Notes: generated by a model not told the origin, from the sequence alone. DNA of 64,000 bases from Anaerolineae bacterium (GCA_003130845.1 QEXW01000099.1:1-64000); one strand, 5' to 3'. Shown: positions 35,601 to 44,983, counted from the stretch's first letter. Program-made: numbers and translations.

Positions 35601-38600
35601 AGGGGAATGGCTTGAAGTGGAAGCCGAAACACAAACCTGCCAGATGAACTCTGGCACGGCGCCATTAACTTGCCTCTTTGAAACACCGCTCGGCGGCACC
35701 TACCGTATCACCGCCACCGTGACCGATTTGCAAGGACGACGTAACCAAACCACCATCACGCGCTGGGTGAGCGGCGGCGAGCGCCCACCCGCCCGCCAAG
35801 TAGAACAAGAACAAGTGACGCTCATCCCAGATAAGGAAACCTACCAGCCCGGCGAAACAGCGCAAATCCTAGTGCAAGCACCCTTCAACCCGGCCGAGGG
35901 CTTACTGACCGTCAGCCGCGATGGCATACTCTACACCGAACGCTTTACAGTGCGTGATGGCACAGCCATCTTGAACATCCCTATTCGCGAGGAATATCTC
36001 CCCAACTTGCAAATTCAAGTGGACTTGGTTGGCCAAGCCGCCCGCACCGATGAGCGCGGCGAAATTTTAAGCGAGATACCTCCCCGTCCGGCTTATGCAA
36101 GCGGCACGCTCAATCTGAAAATTCCGCCCCTTCAGCGCGCTCTCACAGTACAGGTCACCCCTGCACAGGAAAAACTCGAACCGGGCGCAACAACAACATT
36201 GGAAGTAACTCTAAAAGACGCTAACGACCAACCAGTCGAAAATGCCGAAGTAGCAGTAGTTGTAGTGGACGAAGCCGTGCTGGCTCTTACCGGCTACACG
36301 CTGCTCGACCCGTTAAGCATCTTTTACCCAGAACGTTCCGCAGGGCTTTCTTCTTACTATGCACGCTCTAGTATTGTACTGATTGACCCTCTCTCACTCC
36401 GCCAACAGGTTCAAGATAGCGCACAAGAGCGCGTTTTTCGTGGTCTTGTTCCGATGGCCGGTGCACCACAAGTCATGGCAACACAAGTGGCCACAATGCC
36501 TGAATCAGGCGCCAAGGCGGAAGCCCAGAATCAACCCGGCATCCGTATTCGGATGGACTTCAATCCACTGGCTAACTTCTCTCCCTCAGTTCGCACCGAC
36601 TTCTATGGAAAAGCGCGCCTGACCATCAAACTCCCCGACAATCTCACCCGCTACCGCATCATGGTCGTAGCCGTAGATGAGAGCGGTAAGCGCTTTGGCA
36701 CAGGCGAAGCCAACCTGACCGCCCGCCTGCCACTGATGGTACGTCCTTCGGCGCCGCGCTTCTTAAACTTTGGTGACCAATTTGAACTGCCGGTTGTACT
36801 GCAAAATCAAACCGACCTGCCCATCACAGCCGAAGTCGCTTTGCGGGCTGTCAACTTACAATTCACACAGTCGGGCGTGCGGGTCACCATCCCCGCCAAT
36901 GACCGTATAGAAGTACGCTTTCCGGCCAGCACGGTCAGCGCAGGCACGGTCAAAATTCAAATAGCAGCGGTCTCCGGCGTTTATAGTGATGCTGCTTTTC
37001 TTGAATTCCCGGTCTTTACCCCGGCCACCGCCGAAGCATTTGCAACCTACGGGGTGATTGATGAGGGCGCACTTGCCCAAACGATTCAACAACCAAGCGA
37101 CGTGTTTCCACAATACGGCGGGGTGGAAATTTCAACGTCATCCACCGCACTGAGTGCCCTCACCGATTCTTTCTTGTACCTGCAAACCTACCCCTTTGAA
37201 TGCTCAGAGCAACTGGCATCACGCGTTCTTTCTGTAGCAGCCCTGCGGGATGTTCTGCACGCCTTCCAGGCCGAGGGATTGCCCTCCTCGGAAGAGACAC
37301 AAGCCGTCGTTCAGCGCGACATCCAAAAACTGCAAGGTATGCAAAATAACGATGGCGGGTTCCCCTATTGGCAACGAGGGTTTGAATCAATTCCCTTTAG
37401 CACAATCCATGTGACGCATGCACTCCTACGCGCACGACAAAAAGGCTTTGATGTGCCGCCGGAACTGCTGCAACGCGCCCTAGATTACTTGTGGAACATC
37501 GAAAGTCGTTACCCAGCCTGGTATAGCGAAACCACACGCCGCACGCTGAGCGCGTATGCACTGTATGTGCGTAACCTAAACGGTGACCGCGATTCGGTCA
37601 AGGCAGAAAAAATTGTGCGCGAGGCCGGCCTAGAAAACCTAACTATAGATGCAATTGGGTGGTTGTGGCCGGTGATTCAAGACGAAGCCCAGCGGGCCGA
37701 AATCCGCCGCTTTGTGAGCAACCGCGTGGTTGAAACGGCCGGTGCAGCCAACTTCACCACCACCTATGATGAACAATCGTATCTGCTGCTCTCCTCCAAT
37801 CGCCGCACCGATGCCATCTTGCTCGATGCACTCATCAGCGATAACCCGCAAAGTGATTTAATCCCCAAAGTGGTGAATGGATTACTGGCACATCGCACCC
37901 GTGGACGTTGGAACAATACCCAAGAAAACGTCTTCGTCCTGCTGGTGCTTGACCGCTACTTCCGCATGTACGAAGCACAAACCCCCGATTTCGTGGCGCG
38001 CATCTGGTTGGGCGAGACCTACGCCGGAAAGAATGAATTTCGCGGGCGAACCACCGAACAGCATGAACTCAACCTCCCGATGCAGTTTGTGCTAGAGCAA
38101 ACCGCCCCCAACGGCACACAAAACCTGATATTGAGCAAAGAGGGAGAGGGACGGCTCTATTACCGGCTTGGGTTGCGCTATGCCCCTAGCAATCTGCAAA
38201 TGGGGCCATTGGACATGGGGTTTGTGGTCACACGCACCTACGAGGCAGTAGATAACCCCCAAGATGTCTATCGCGATTCGCAAGGCCGTTGGCACATCCG
38301 TGCTGGGGCACGGGTTCGCGTCAAGATAACGATGGTGGCAGATAACCGCCGTTACCACGTGGCGCTGGTAGACCCATTGCCCGCCGGGCTGGAAATCATC
38401 AACCCAGCGTTGGCTGTTTCGGGCAGCATACCACAACAGCCATCTGAACCTGCCAACCGCTCCGAATGGTGGCGGTTATGGTGGGGCCCCTGGTATGAGC
38501 ACCAAAACTTGCGTGATTACCGCGCCGAAGCCTTTGCCTCGTTGCTCTGGGATGGCGTGTACCAGTATAGTTACATTGCCCGTGCTACCACCCCAGGCAC

Positions 38601-38688
38601 ATACATTGCCCCGCCTGCCAAAGCCGAGGAGATGTATAGCCCCGAAGTGTTTGGACGAAGCGCGAGCGATTGGGTGATTGTGGAGTAA
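32617..38688 (+). CDS. Bacterial alpha-2-macroglobulin
   Basis: 2023 residues, larger than the ~1650 of E. coli YfhM. An N-terminal hydrophobic segment at residues 14-36 should anchor it in the membrane with the rest outside. The early domains are Ig-like MG1-MG6 folds (for example SVTFNQPMIPLGTLSDL). A low-complexity stretch near residue 1285 (VPMAGAPQVMATQVATMPES) may be the protease bait region. The thioester motif is YPFECSEQ with Cys1529 and intact CxEQ; the alpha-alpha barrel follows (NNDGGFPYWQRG). Such proteins trap attacking proteases covalently. The usual partner, penicillin-binding protein 1C, is not nearby. A very good site (GAGAGGAGAAGCCGCC) precedes the ATG. Confidence 0.93.
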   Translation: MTTEPQTRFRKGWRIALISLATISCLLGLAALLNYVSPGWFHIPGMQVTIPVQDGEEHTENATPTTQGGQMKIILSDGVPQPQALPTSPPVSGEPLSETEIAQILARLPELQGEASTQTEFQLPPELLPPPRPGQTVQETFPPLQTEAGPSSSEETGPLRVLRYAPEGEVSIAPFLSVTFNQPMIPLGTLSDLAARAVPVTIEPALPGTWRWIGTRTLTFEYDSDQIDRLPKATTYRVTIPAGTKSLNGNTLPETVTWTFSTPPPKVVATYPYDQPTPLNPLFFIAFDQRIEPQTMLNWITVKVAGRQIPIRLATPEEIDQEIVSRPLEGRWVAFKTTSPLPADTRVTVTVEAGAPSAEGPLVTREAQSYSFSTYAPLRIEEYKCAWYADTCPPFSPFYIIFNNPLDAEAYSEEMLKVEPEIPGATVNISGNTITISGETRPDTVYFVTLSGQIRDSFGQTLGRDQRLTFRIGKSDPLLAGPDSVFVTLDPSSRTPALALYVLNYQRLDVQIYGVQPSDWPDFKNYLRTWQSENPAPLPGKLLTKKTLTLNIPDNTLSQVEIPLQEYTAQGYRHFIVIASPPKPFIELDPWRRYAQTVRVWVQVTRIGLDAFHDQQQMTVWATDLQTGAPLKDVTIRAGEREYRTGADGTVRFEIPAGALYLAARQGEETALLPRSPYIWGDETWSPFPINDSLRWYAFDDRAMYRPGEEVHLKGWLRLLRGGPSGDVGPAQGLESVSYRVFDATGNELTSGQSAVNRWGGFDLAFRIPNQVNLGNAQIVLRVASDLQGNTYSHTFQIQEFRRPEFEVSARNETSGPYFSGGFAIVAVKAAYYAGGALPNAEVTWQVTTSPGHYAPPNWPDFTFGTWTPWWRLYGPWPPQPDESQTETFSGKTDVGGEHYLRLDFEQEGQPSNPRPLNIRAEATVMDVNRQAWTSATSLLVHPADVYIGLRSERYFVARGTPLRIEFIVTDLDGNPFPGRPVEIKAARLVWQTIKGEWLEVEAETQTCQMNSGTAPLTCLFETPLGGTYRITATVTDLQGRRNQTTITRWVSGGERPPARQVEQEQVTLIPDKETYQPGETAQILVQAPFNPAEGLLTVSRDGILYTERFTVRDGTAILNIPIREEYLPNLQIQVDLVGQAARTDERGEILSEIPPRPAYASGTLNLKIPPLQRALTVQVTPAQEKLEPGATTTLEVTLKDANDQPVENAEVAVVVVDEAVLALTGYTLLDPLSIFYPERSAGLSSYYARSSIVLIDPLSLRQQVQDSAQERVFRGLVPMAGAPQVMATQVATMPESGAKAEAQNQPGIRIRMDFNPLANFSPSVRTDFYGKARLTIKLPDNLTRYRIMVVAVDESGKRFGTGEANLTARLPLMVRPSAPRFLNFGDQFELPVVLQNQTDLPITAEVALRAVNLQFTQSGVRVTIPANDRIEVRFPASTVSAGTVKIQIAAVSGVYSDAAFLEFPVFTPATAEAFATYGVIDEGALAQTIQQPSDVFPQYGGVEISTSSTALSALTDSFLYLQTYPFECSEQLASRVLSVAALRDVLHAFQAEGLPSSEETQAVVQRDIQKLQGMQNNDGGFPYWQRGFESIPFSTIHVTHALLRARQKGFDVPPELLQRALDYLWNIESRYPAWYSETTRRTLSAYALYVRNLNGDRDSVKAEKIVREAGLENLTIDAIGWLWPVIQDEAQRAEIRRFVSNRVVETAGAANFTTTYDEQSYLLLSSNRRTDAILLDALISDNPQSDLIPKVVNGLLAHRTRGRWNNTQENVFVLLVLDRYFRMYEAQTPDFVARIWLGETYAGKNEFRGRTTEQHELNLPMQFVLEQTAPNGTQNLILSKEGEGRLYYRLGLRYAPSNLQMGPLDMGFVVTRTYEAVDNPQDVYRDSQGRWHIRAGARVRVKITMVADNRRYHVALVDPLPAGLEIINPALAVSGSIPQQPSEPANRSEWWRLWWGPWYEHQNLRDYRAEAFASLLWDGVYQYSYIARATTPGTYIAPPAKAEEMYSPEVFGRSASDWVIVE

Positions 38689-38699
38689 GAAAAGCAATC

Positions 38700-38737
38700 C
38701 GGTGTAGTGCGTGGCGTTGGCGCAACGCACTACACCG
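38700..38737. terminator. Long hairpin between convergent macroglobulin and hypE genes
   Basis: A 13-bp perfect stem, CGGTGTAGTGCGT / ACGCACTACACCG, with a 12-nt loop. It lies between the two converging stop codons. There is no clear T-run, so it may act as a two-way transcription block rather than a standard intrinsic terminator. Confidence 0.55.
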
Positions 38738-38749
38738 CACAAGATAGAT

Positions 38750-39808
38750 TTAACAAATGCGGGGCAACATCTCTCCCGCCAGCATATCCACCACGCGGGT
38801 TGAACCCAGCGCAGTCTTCATAAGTACTCGCCCCGCCGGCGCTTCGGTGACTTCGCCAATCAGGACGGCTTCTTTGCCATATCGCGAATTGTGCATAGCG
38901 GCCAGTGCCTGCTCAGCATGTTCACGCGGCAGAATCACCAAGATTTTGCCCTCGTTGGCAACATACAACGGATCGAACCCAAGCATTTCACAGACCGCTG
39001 CAACAGCCGGACGCACAGGCAGGCTTTTCTCAAACAACGTAATGCCCACGCCCGATTGTCGAGCAATTTCATTCAGCGTAGTCGCGACACCGCCCCGAGT
39101 CGGGTCTCGCAAGACATGCACAGCGGGGCAAGCGGTCAACAAGTCTGCAATCAGGCCATTCAGCGGGGCGCAATCGCTCTGGATGTCGGTTTCAAAGCCC
39201 AGTTCACCGCGCGCAGCAAGCACAGCAATTCCATGGTCACCCATTGGGCCGCTTAACAAAACAACATCTCCTGGCCGGGCCTGCGCTCCACCAAGCATAC
39301 GCCCAGGCGGCAGAACACCCACACCTGTCGTTGAAATATACACGCCATCGGCCTTGCCGCGTTGAACGACTTTGGTATCTCCGCTCACAATTTGTACGCC
39401 GGCTTCTCGCGCTGCCTGGCGCATCGAATCAACGATGCGGTGAAGCGTATCGAGCGGCAATCCTTCTTCCAAAATAAACCCAACCGTCAAATAAAGCGGA
39501 GTAGCACCCATCACGGCCACGTCATTGACCGTGCCGCATACAGCCAAATGACCAATATCGCCACCGGGGAAAAACAAGGGAGCGACTACGTGCGAATCGG
39601 TGCTGACGACCAGCTTTCCGACAGGGAATTCCACCACAGCACCGTCATCGCCGGCTCGTAAGGCGGGGTTATCAAAAGCAGGCAAAAAGGTTTTAGCAAT
39701 CAAATCTGCTGCCATTTTGCCGCCCGAACCGTGTCCTAGCACGATTCGTTCGTTATGTGGTAAAGGCACGGGGCAAACGGCGCCGGTAATATCGAGAGGT
39801 TCAGGCAT
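38750..39808 (-). CDS. hypE: Hydrogenase maturation protein HypE
   Basis: 352 residues. HypE takes the carbamoyl group from HypF onto its C-terminal cysteine, dehydrates it with ATP to a thiocyanate and hands the cyanide to the iron of the [NiFe] centre on the HypCD complex. The C-terminus is exactly PRIC, the required tail. GHGSGGK and AGDDGAVVEF are the ATP-binding family signatures (AIR-synthase-like). The gene is last in the hyp operon, 39 bp after hypD. A TTG nine codons upstream is in frame; neither start has a clear Shine-Dalgarno sequence. Confidence 0.95.
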   Translation of the reverse strand: MPEPLDITGAVCPVPLPHNERIVLGHGSGGKMAADLIAKTFLPAFDNPALRAGDDGAVVEFPVGKLVVSTDSHVVAPLFFPGGDIGHLAVCGTVNDVAVMGATPLYLTVGFILEEGLPLDTLHRIVDSMRQAAREAGVQIVSGDTKVVQRGKADGVYISTTGVGVLPPGRMLGGAQARPGDVVLLSGPMGDHGIAVLAARGELGFETDIQSDCAPLNGLIADLLTACPAVHVLRDPTRGGVATTLNEIARQSGVGITLFEKSLPVRPAVAAVCEMLGFDPLYVANEGKILVILPREHAEQALAAMHNSRYGKEAVLIGEVTEAPAGRVLMKTALGSTRVVDMLAGEMLPRIC

Positions 39809-39847
39809 AGGATGAAATCGGGAGCGATAACTCAAAAAGCAATAAAC

Positions 39848-40939
39848 TCATCGTCCGTATTTGTAATAGGCCGCACAAGCGCCTTCGGAGGAAACCATAG
39901 TGGCACCCAGAGGATGTTCGGGGGTACAGAGCGTGCCAAACGCCGGGCAATCGTGGGGTTTCTTCATCCCCTGCATAATTTGACCGGCAATGCACAGGGG
40001 GGATTCTTGAGGGGCAATTTCAGCCACATCGAAGCGTTTTTCGGCATTGAATTCGTCAAATTCTGGGCGCAAACACCAACCACTCTGCGGGATAACGCCA
40101 ATTCCACGCCAAGCACGGTCACAATCCATAAAGACTTCTGCTATCATCTTTTGCGCAGGGCGATTGCCCTCAAAGGTGACCAAGCGGGAGTAGGCATTGG
40201 CTACTTCGACACGACCTGCTTCAAGCAACTCCACGGTTTTCAAGATGCCATTGGCCAGGTCAAGCGGCTCAAAGCCGGTTACAACCATCGGTACCTGATA
40301 TTGTTCGGCCAAGGGTGGATATTCCCAGTACCCCATAATCGAACAAACATGCCCGGCCAGCAAAAATCCCTGTACACGGTTAGAAGGCGAACCAAGAATG
40401 GCACGAATGGCAGGCGGAACGCGCACATGCGAAACCAGAACGGAAAAGTTCTTAAGGCCGAGCGCTTTGGCTTGTTTGACGGCCATCACATTAGGAGGGG
40501 CGGTTGTCTCAAAACCAATCGCAAAAAAGACCACTTGCTTTTGCGGATTTTCACGGGCAATTTTGACGGCATCCAGCGGTGAATACACCACCCGCACATC
40601 GCCGCCTTGCGCACGAATCGAGAATAAATCTCGGTTAGAGCCGGGAACCCGCAGCATATCGCCGTAAGAGGTGAAAATCACATCTGGCCGGGCGGCAATT
40701 GCCAAAGCTCGGTCAATTTGCTCCAACGGGGTAACACACACCGGGCAACCAGGACCATGCACTAACTCAATTTCGGGTGGAAGGAGTTGGTCTAAACCGT
40801 GACGCACAATCGAGTGTGTCTGTCCGCCACAGATTTCCATCAACACCCAAGGCCGGGTCACTATGCGGCGAACTTCATCCATCACACCACGCACTAAATC
40901 GGCATCACGAAAAGAGTTCGTAAAGTCAAATGTAGTCAT
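39848..40939 (-). CDS. hypD: Hydrogenase maturation protein HypD
   Basis: 363 residues. HypD is the FeS scaffold on which, together with HypC, the Fe(CN)2CO group is built. The conserved segments are visible: [26 protein letters not shown] (with the CxxC that holds the iron unit) and [11 protein letters not shown]. Cysteines for the 4Fe-4S cluster lie in the C-terminal third. The ATG opens [12 protein letters not shown]. It lies between hypC (70 bp away) and hypE. Confidence 0.95.
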   Translation of the reverse strand: MTTFDFTNSFRDADLVRGVMDEVRRIVTRPWVLMEICGGQTHSIVRHGLDQLLPPEIELVHGPGCPVCVTPLEQIDRALAIAARPDVIFTSYGDMLRVPGSNRDLFSIRAQGGDVRVVYSPLDAVKIARENPQKQVVFFAIGFETTAPPNVMAVKQAKALGLKNFSVLVSHVRVPPAIRAILGSPSNRVQGFLLAGHVCSIMGYWEYPPLAEQYQVPMVVTGFEPLDLANGILKTVELLEAGRVEVANAYSRLVTFEGNRPAQKMIAEVFMDCDRAWRGIGVIPQSGWCLRPEFDEFNAEKRFDVAEIAPQESPLCIAGQIMQGMKKPHDCPAFGTLCTPEHPLGATMVSSEGACAAYYKYGR

Positions 40940-41009
40940 TTTTGATTGGCAATTTTTGGTCTATAAGCTTAAGTGGACAATTAACGAACAAGATTGCTTG
41001 CTGCATTGT

Positions 41010-41291
41010 TCACGGATTGCTCACCGTCGCATCTCGGCCAACTTCCGGCCCCAATTCTTCACCCAAGTCAACAATTTCTTTGAGCAGGGCCAAAGTTTCC
41101 TGTGCTTCTTCTTCGCTGAGCAGGTTGAGCGCAAAACCAACATGAATCACCGTCCAATCGCCAGGTTTGGCTTCGGGGATGTAGGCCAAACAAGTTTCAC
41201 GGATGACCCCTGCGCCAAAATCCACTTTTGCCATAGGCAAGCCATCTTTTTCGTAAATCTCTATAATTTTGCCGGGAACTCCAAGACACAT
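41010..41291 (-). CDS. hypC: Hydrogenase maturation chaperone HypC
   Basis: 93 residues from the ATG giving MCLGVPGKI; the N-terminal Met-Cys is needed because this Cys, after Met removal, binds the iron during assembly. A GTG two codons earlier is in frame but less likely. The OB-fold sequence (AKVDFGAGVIRETCLAYIPE) and the C-terminal helix are as in the family. HypC works with HypD and then with the large-subunit precursor of the hydrogenase. Confidence 0.95.
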   Translation of the reverse strand: MCLGVPGKIIEIYEKDGLPMAKVDFGAGVIRETCLAYIPEAKPGDWTVIHVGFALNLLSEEEAQETLALLKEIVDLGEELGPEVGRDATVSNP

Positions 41292-41322
41292 AAGCACCTC
41301 GCAATTTTCAATTGCCCCTCGG

Positions 41323-43686
41323 TCAAGCGCGAGATTTCAACCAAGAGGCTGCAATCACGGCCTGCCCAAGGGCCAGCCCGCCATCATTGGCCGGGACTTT
41401 TGAATGAATATACACGGTAAACCCTTCGCGTTCAAGCAACATCAGGGTCTTGCGCAGCAAGAAAATATTTTGCCACACGCCACCTGAAAGAGCCACTTCA
41501 GAAAGGTCATACTGGTCGCTCAGACGCAGGCACATGGTCTTAACCATTTCTGCCACGCCATTGTGAAACCGTGCCGAAATACGAGAGACGGGAACGCCCG
41601 CTAACACATCGGCAATCAATTGTTCGACCGCGGGTCGTGGATTGATACATGAAGAATGAGCAAGAAACTCATAAAAACCTGTCTCATCCGGGTCGGCCAA
41701 GGCTTCAAATTCGATCGCAGCTTGGGCTTCATAGTTGACGTGTTGACGTACCCCTGCTAGCGCGGCAGCAGCATCGAACAGGCGTCCCATGCTCGAAGTG
41801 AGCGGCACGTTGAGTTTTCGCTCCAATTGCAGGCGAATGGCGGTGCGGTCTTCGTAGCACAAGTCCTGATGCGTAGGCAAAGCATCATCCCATGCAATTC
41901 CCAATGCGTAGAGCAGCCCAAGAGCGGTGCGCGAGGGTCGCCGGGTGGCTGCATCGCCGCCAGGAAGCGGAAAATATTCCAGATGAGCGGCACGCTCAAA
42001 GCGAGCATAATCCGCAATCAGAAATTCACCGCCCCAAATCTGGCCATCGGTACCGTAACCTGTGCCATCAAAGGAGACGCCAATCACCGGATGTGAACCA
42101 TCTAAGCCACGCTCCGCCATAAGCGCCGCAATGTGGGCGTGATGGTGCTGGACACCGAGCGCAGGCAAATTCTCGCGCTCCGCGCGTTCCAACGCATAAC
42201 GCGTTGCTAAGTAGTTGGGATGCAAATCATAAGCAATGGCCGCCGGACAGACCCGAAATAAGCGTTCAAAATGCGCAATGCCTTGTTCAAAAGATTTAAG
42301 CGTTTCGTAGTTCTCCAGGTCACCAATGTGGTGGCTCAGAAAAGCGTAGGAATCGTTGGTTAAGCAAAACGTGTTCTTAAGTTCAGCACCGGTCGCCAAA
42401 ATCGAAGGGGCCGACCAGGGAAGGTGAAGCGGGGCAGGAGCATAGCCACGTGAACGACGGATTGGATAAGTCAGCGACGAGTAATCGGAAACCGGGGAGG
42501 GTTTCGCCTCGGACACGAAAGAGGAAGTGTTAAAAACTCGAACAACCGAATCGTCAGTGCGGATGTAGATGTCGCGGTCATTCATCAGGAAGGCATCGGC
42601 CAGGCCATCCAATCGCGTGCGGGCTTCCACATTGTCGGTGCAGATAGGCTCTTCAGAGAGATTGCCGCTGGTCATCACCAGGGCTTCCGGAAAGTCTTTG
42701 GCGCGTTGCAGTAGGAGATGGTGTAAAGGGGTATAAGGCAGCATGACGCCCAAGGTACGCTGCCCAGGGGCAACATCACGCACGATTTTGGAGGTGACAT
42801 GGCGCTCAAGCAAGACAATCGGGCGCTCCGGCGATTGAAGCAAAGCACGTTCGGCTTCGCTCACACGGCAATGCCGCCGGATGGTGGGTAAATCGGCCAT
42901 CATGACAGCAAAAGGCTTATCCACGCGCAATTTGCGGCGGCGCAGTTCTGCTACGGCTTTTGGGTTGGTGGCATCACACGCCAGGTGAAAACCACCTAAT
43001 CCCTTAATCGCCAAAATTTTCCCTTCGGATAAAAGACGGCGGGCACGTTCCAGGCCATCCTCGCCAACGTGAATCAAGACAGTGCGCTTGCCATTGGTGC
43101 GCAAGGGAAATTCTTCTAGCCAAATTTTCGGGCCACATTTCGGGCAAGCGACCGGTTGGGCGTGAAAACGGCGATTGGTTGGGTCTTCGTATTCGGCCCG
43201 GCATTCGGCACACATTTCAAAAGCCGCCATCGTGGTTTTGGGGCGGTCGTACGGAATATCTTGGATAATGGTAAAGCGTGGGCCGCAATTGGTGCAGTTG
43301 ATAAACGGATACCGATACCGCCGATCGGCCGGGTCGTTCATTTCACGCAAGCATTCGGGGCAGACCGCAACATCAGGAGAAATAGGTTGAAAGGCGCCTT
43401 CTTGCGCTTCGGAATGCAGAATCTCAAACTGCTCAAAACCAGCCACAGGCCGCTCGCTTACCGCCAGCGAATCGATACGCGCCAAGGGCGGCAGTTCGGT
43501 TCTGAGATGCTCGACAAACGTTTGCAGGTCTGCCACATCACCATCTACTTCAATGTCCACCCCCGCCGAGGTGTTTCGCACCCAGCCGGCGAGATGGTAG
43601 CGGCGCGCAAGGGTATAGACAAAGGGTCGGAAGCCGACCCCTTGTACAATGCCGGTGATGTGAATAGAAAGACCTTGGCGTGACAT
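41323..43686 (-). CDS. hypF: Carbamoyltransferase HypF
   Basis: 787 residues, the full four-part enzyme. Residues ~1-90 are an acylphosphatase domain (ITGIVQGVGFRPFVYTLA). Residues ~105-190 hold the zinc fingers (CPECLREM, CTNCGPRF, CAECRAEY, CPKCGPKI). Residues ~200-390 are the YrdC-like domain that makes carbamoyl-adenylate (KPFAVMMADL). The Kae1-like C-terminal domain has HHHAHIAALMAERG and SLSFDGTGYG-type wording (GVSFDGTGYGTDGQ). It makes the carbamoyl group from carbamoyl phosphate and ATP for HypE. Confidence 0.96.
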   Translation of the reverse strand: MSRQGLSIHITGIVQGVGFRPFVYTLARRYHLAGWVRNTSAGVDIEVDGDVADLQTFVEHLRTELPPLARIDSLAVSERPVAGFEQFEILHSEAQEGAFQPISPDVAVCPECLREMNDPADRRYRYPFINCTNCGPRFTIIQDIPYDRPKTTMAAFEMCAECRAEYEDPTNRRFHAQPVACPKCGPKIWLEEFPLRTNGKRTVLIHVGEDGLERARRLLSEGKILAIKGLGGFHLACDATNPKAVAELRRRKLRVDKPFAVMMADLPTIRRHCRVSEAERALLQSPERPIVLLERHVTSKIVRDVAPGQRTLGVMLPYTPLHHLLLQRAKDFPEALVMTSGNLSEEPICTDNVEARTRLDGLADAFLMNDRDIYIRTDDSVVRVFNTSSFVSEAKPSPVSDYSSLTYPIRRSRGYAPAPLHLPWSAPSILATGAELKNTFCLTNDSYAFLSHHIGDLENYETLKSFEQGIAHFERLFRVCPAAIAYDLHPNYLATRYALERAERENLPALGVQHHHAHIAALMAERGLDGSHPVIGVSFDGTGYGTDGQIWGGEFLIADYARFERAAHLEYFPLPGGDAATRRPSRTALGLLYALGIAWDDALPTHQDLCYEDRTAIRLQLERKLNVPLTSSMGRLFDAAAALAGVRQHVNYEAQAAIEFEALADPDETGFYEFLAHSSCINPRPAVEQLIADVLAGVPVSRISARFHNGVAEMVKTMCLRLSDQYDLSEVALSGGVWQNIFLLRKTLMLLEREGFTVYIHSKVPANDGGLALGQAVIAASWLKSRA

Positions 43687-43737
43687 GGCAGGGTACCAGG
43701 TACAAGGTGTCAGAGAGTAGACGGGGGATGATTCATC

Positions 43738-44403
43738 TCAAAATCGCTTGGCACCTGCAACTTGTGAAACGAGCCAATCCATCCAGGCTTGCAAGCCTTC
43801 ACCTGTGCGACAGGAAAGAGCAAACTGGACAACCCCCGGGTTGAGCGCTTCGATGCCATCTTGGAAGAAATCCATACGAAAGGAAACATACGGCAACAAG
43901 TCAATTTTGTTGATGACAACAGCTTCGACCCCGCGATACATGCCCGGGTATTTGTAGGGTTTATCATCCCCTTCAGGGATAGAAGCCACCAACACGTTTT
44001 TGTGTGCGCCCAGCTTAAAATCGGCCGGGCAAATAAGATTGCCAACGTTTTCGATAATGACCAAGTCGAGGCTGGTCAGGTCCATCTGAGCAATCGCTGA
44101 CTGTAACATGACGGCATCGAGATGACAATCTCCACCCGTGTTGATTTGAACAGCCACAGCCCCGGCCGCAGCGGCGCGGTCCGCATCAAAACTGGTGGCA
44201 ATATCACCATTAATCATGCCAACGCGCAATTTTCCCTGCAAGGCACGTACTGTCTGTTCGATGAGTGATGTTTTGCCTGCACCGGGTGAGGCCATAATGT
44301 TAATAGCAAACACGCCGGCGGCATCAAAACGGGCACGATTTTCCAACGCCAAACGGTCATTGGCAGAAAGAATTTTTTCGACAACAGGGATTTTTTGAGT
44401 CAT
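43738..44403 (-). CDS. hypB: Nickel-incorporation GTPase HypB
   Basis: 221 residues from the ATG that begins MTQKIPVVEKILSAND; the frame is open for 80 codons upstream, but that part has no family likeness and overlaps hypA. The P-loop is ASPGAGKTS, ENVGNLICP contains the conserved Cys, and NKIDLLPY is the GTP-specificity motif. The N-terminal His-rich nickel store seen in some HypB is absent. It delivers nickel with HypA to the hydrogenase large subunit, powered by GTP. Confidence 0.94.
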   Translation of the reverse strand: MTQKIPVVEKILSANDRLALENRARFDAAGVFAINIMASPGAGKTSLIEQTVRALQGKLRVGMINGDIATSFDADRAAAAGAVAVQINTGGDCHLDAVMLQSAIAQMDLTSLDLVIIENVGNLICPADFKLGAHKNVLVASIPEGDDKPYKYPGMYRGVEAVVINKIDLLPYVSFRMDFFQDGIEALNPGVVQFALSCRTGEGLQAWMDWLVSQVAGAKRF

Positions 44404-44437
44404 AGGAAACTTTGGTGTACTAAAATACAATGACTGA

Positions 44438-44809
44438 TTAGGATGAATTATGCATCGCCTCCTGCTCCGGTTCGATTTCAATGGCTTCCAAGTAGAATTC
44501 TTCCCCGTGCAGAACTGTGATGTGTTTGCTGTGACATTGCGGACAGAGCAAATGCCGAGAATCAGGATGGTAGGTGTAATTGCACTGGCGACACTGTAAC
44601 TCGGTGGGAACACGTCGAAAGTGTAATCTGGCACCCTGAGCAATGGTTTGTTCGCTAATCATATCCCAATAGAATTGCACCGAATCATCAATAATAGACG
44701 ACCACTCGCCAATCACCAGAAACAAGTCTAAAATACGACGTGCCTTTTGCTGATGGGCGTGCCGTAGAGCAATTTCAAGAATAGATTCGGTTACAGCAAG
44801 TTCGTGCAT
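44438..44809 (-). CDS. hypA: Nickel metallochaperone HypA
   Basis: 123 residues. It begins with MHELAVTESIL, where Met1, His2 and Glu3 form the nickel site. Zinc is held by CRQC and CPQC in the C-terminal half. HypA brings nickel to the hydrogenase precursor together with HypB. First gene of the operon hypA-hypB-hypF-hypC-hypD-hypE. The C-terminus is acidic and slightly longer than usual. Confidence 0.94.
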   Translation of the reverse strand: MHELAVTESILEIALRHAHQQKARRILDLFLVIGEWSSIIDDSVQFYWDMISEQTIAQGARLHFRRVPTELQCRQCNYTYHPDSRHLLCPQCHSKHITVLHGEEFYLEAIEIEPEQEAMHNSS

Positions 44810-44892
44810 AGCCTATAAAATCGCCTGGTAAAGGGTACGCGGTGTACTCCAGTACGAAGCACAATACTAGTCAAAATCTCAAAAATCGTTGA

Positions 44893-44918
44893 GTGACAAA
44901 TGTAATGAAAAATGTCAC
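44893..44918 (-). promoter_or_regulatory. Dyad upstream of hypA, possible regulator site
   Basis: GTGACA (44893-44898) and TGTCAC (44913-44918) form a 6-bp inverted repeat with a 14-bp AT-rich spacer, about 85-110 bp upstream of hypA. The core GTGA...TCAC resembles sites of CRP/FNR-family regulators, but the spacing is longer than usual. The function is unproven. Confidence 0.3.
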
Positions 44919-44983
44919 CTATTAAGGTCAGAATTTATTGATTTGGTATCACCCTTCGTTGTCTTGGATAAGTATCGAGATAC

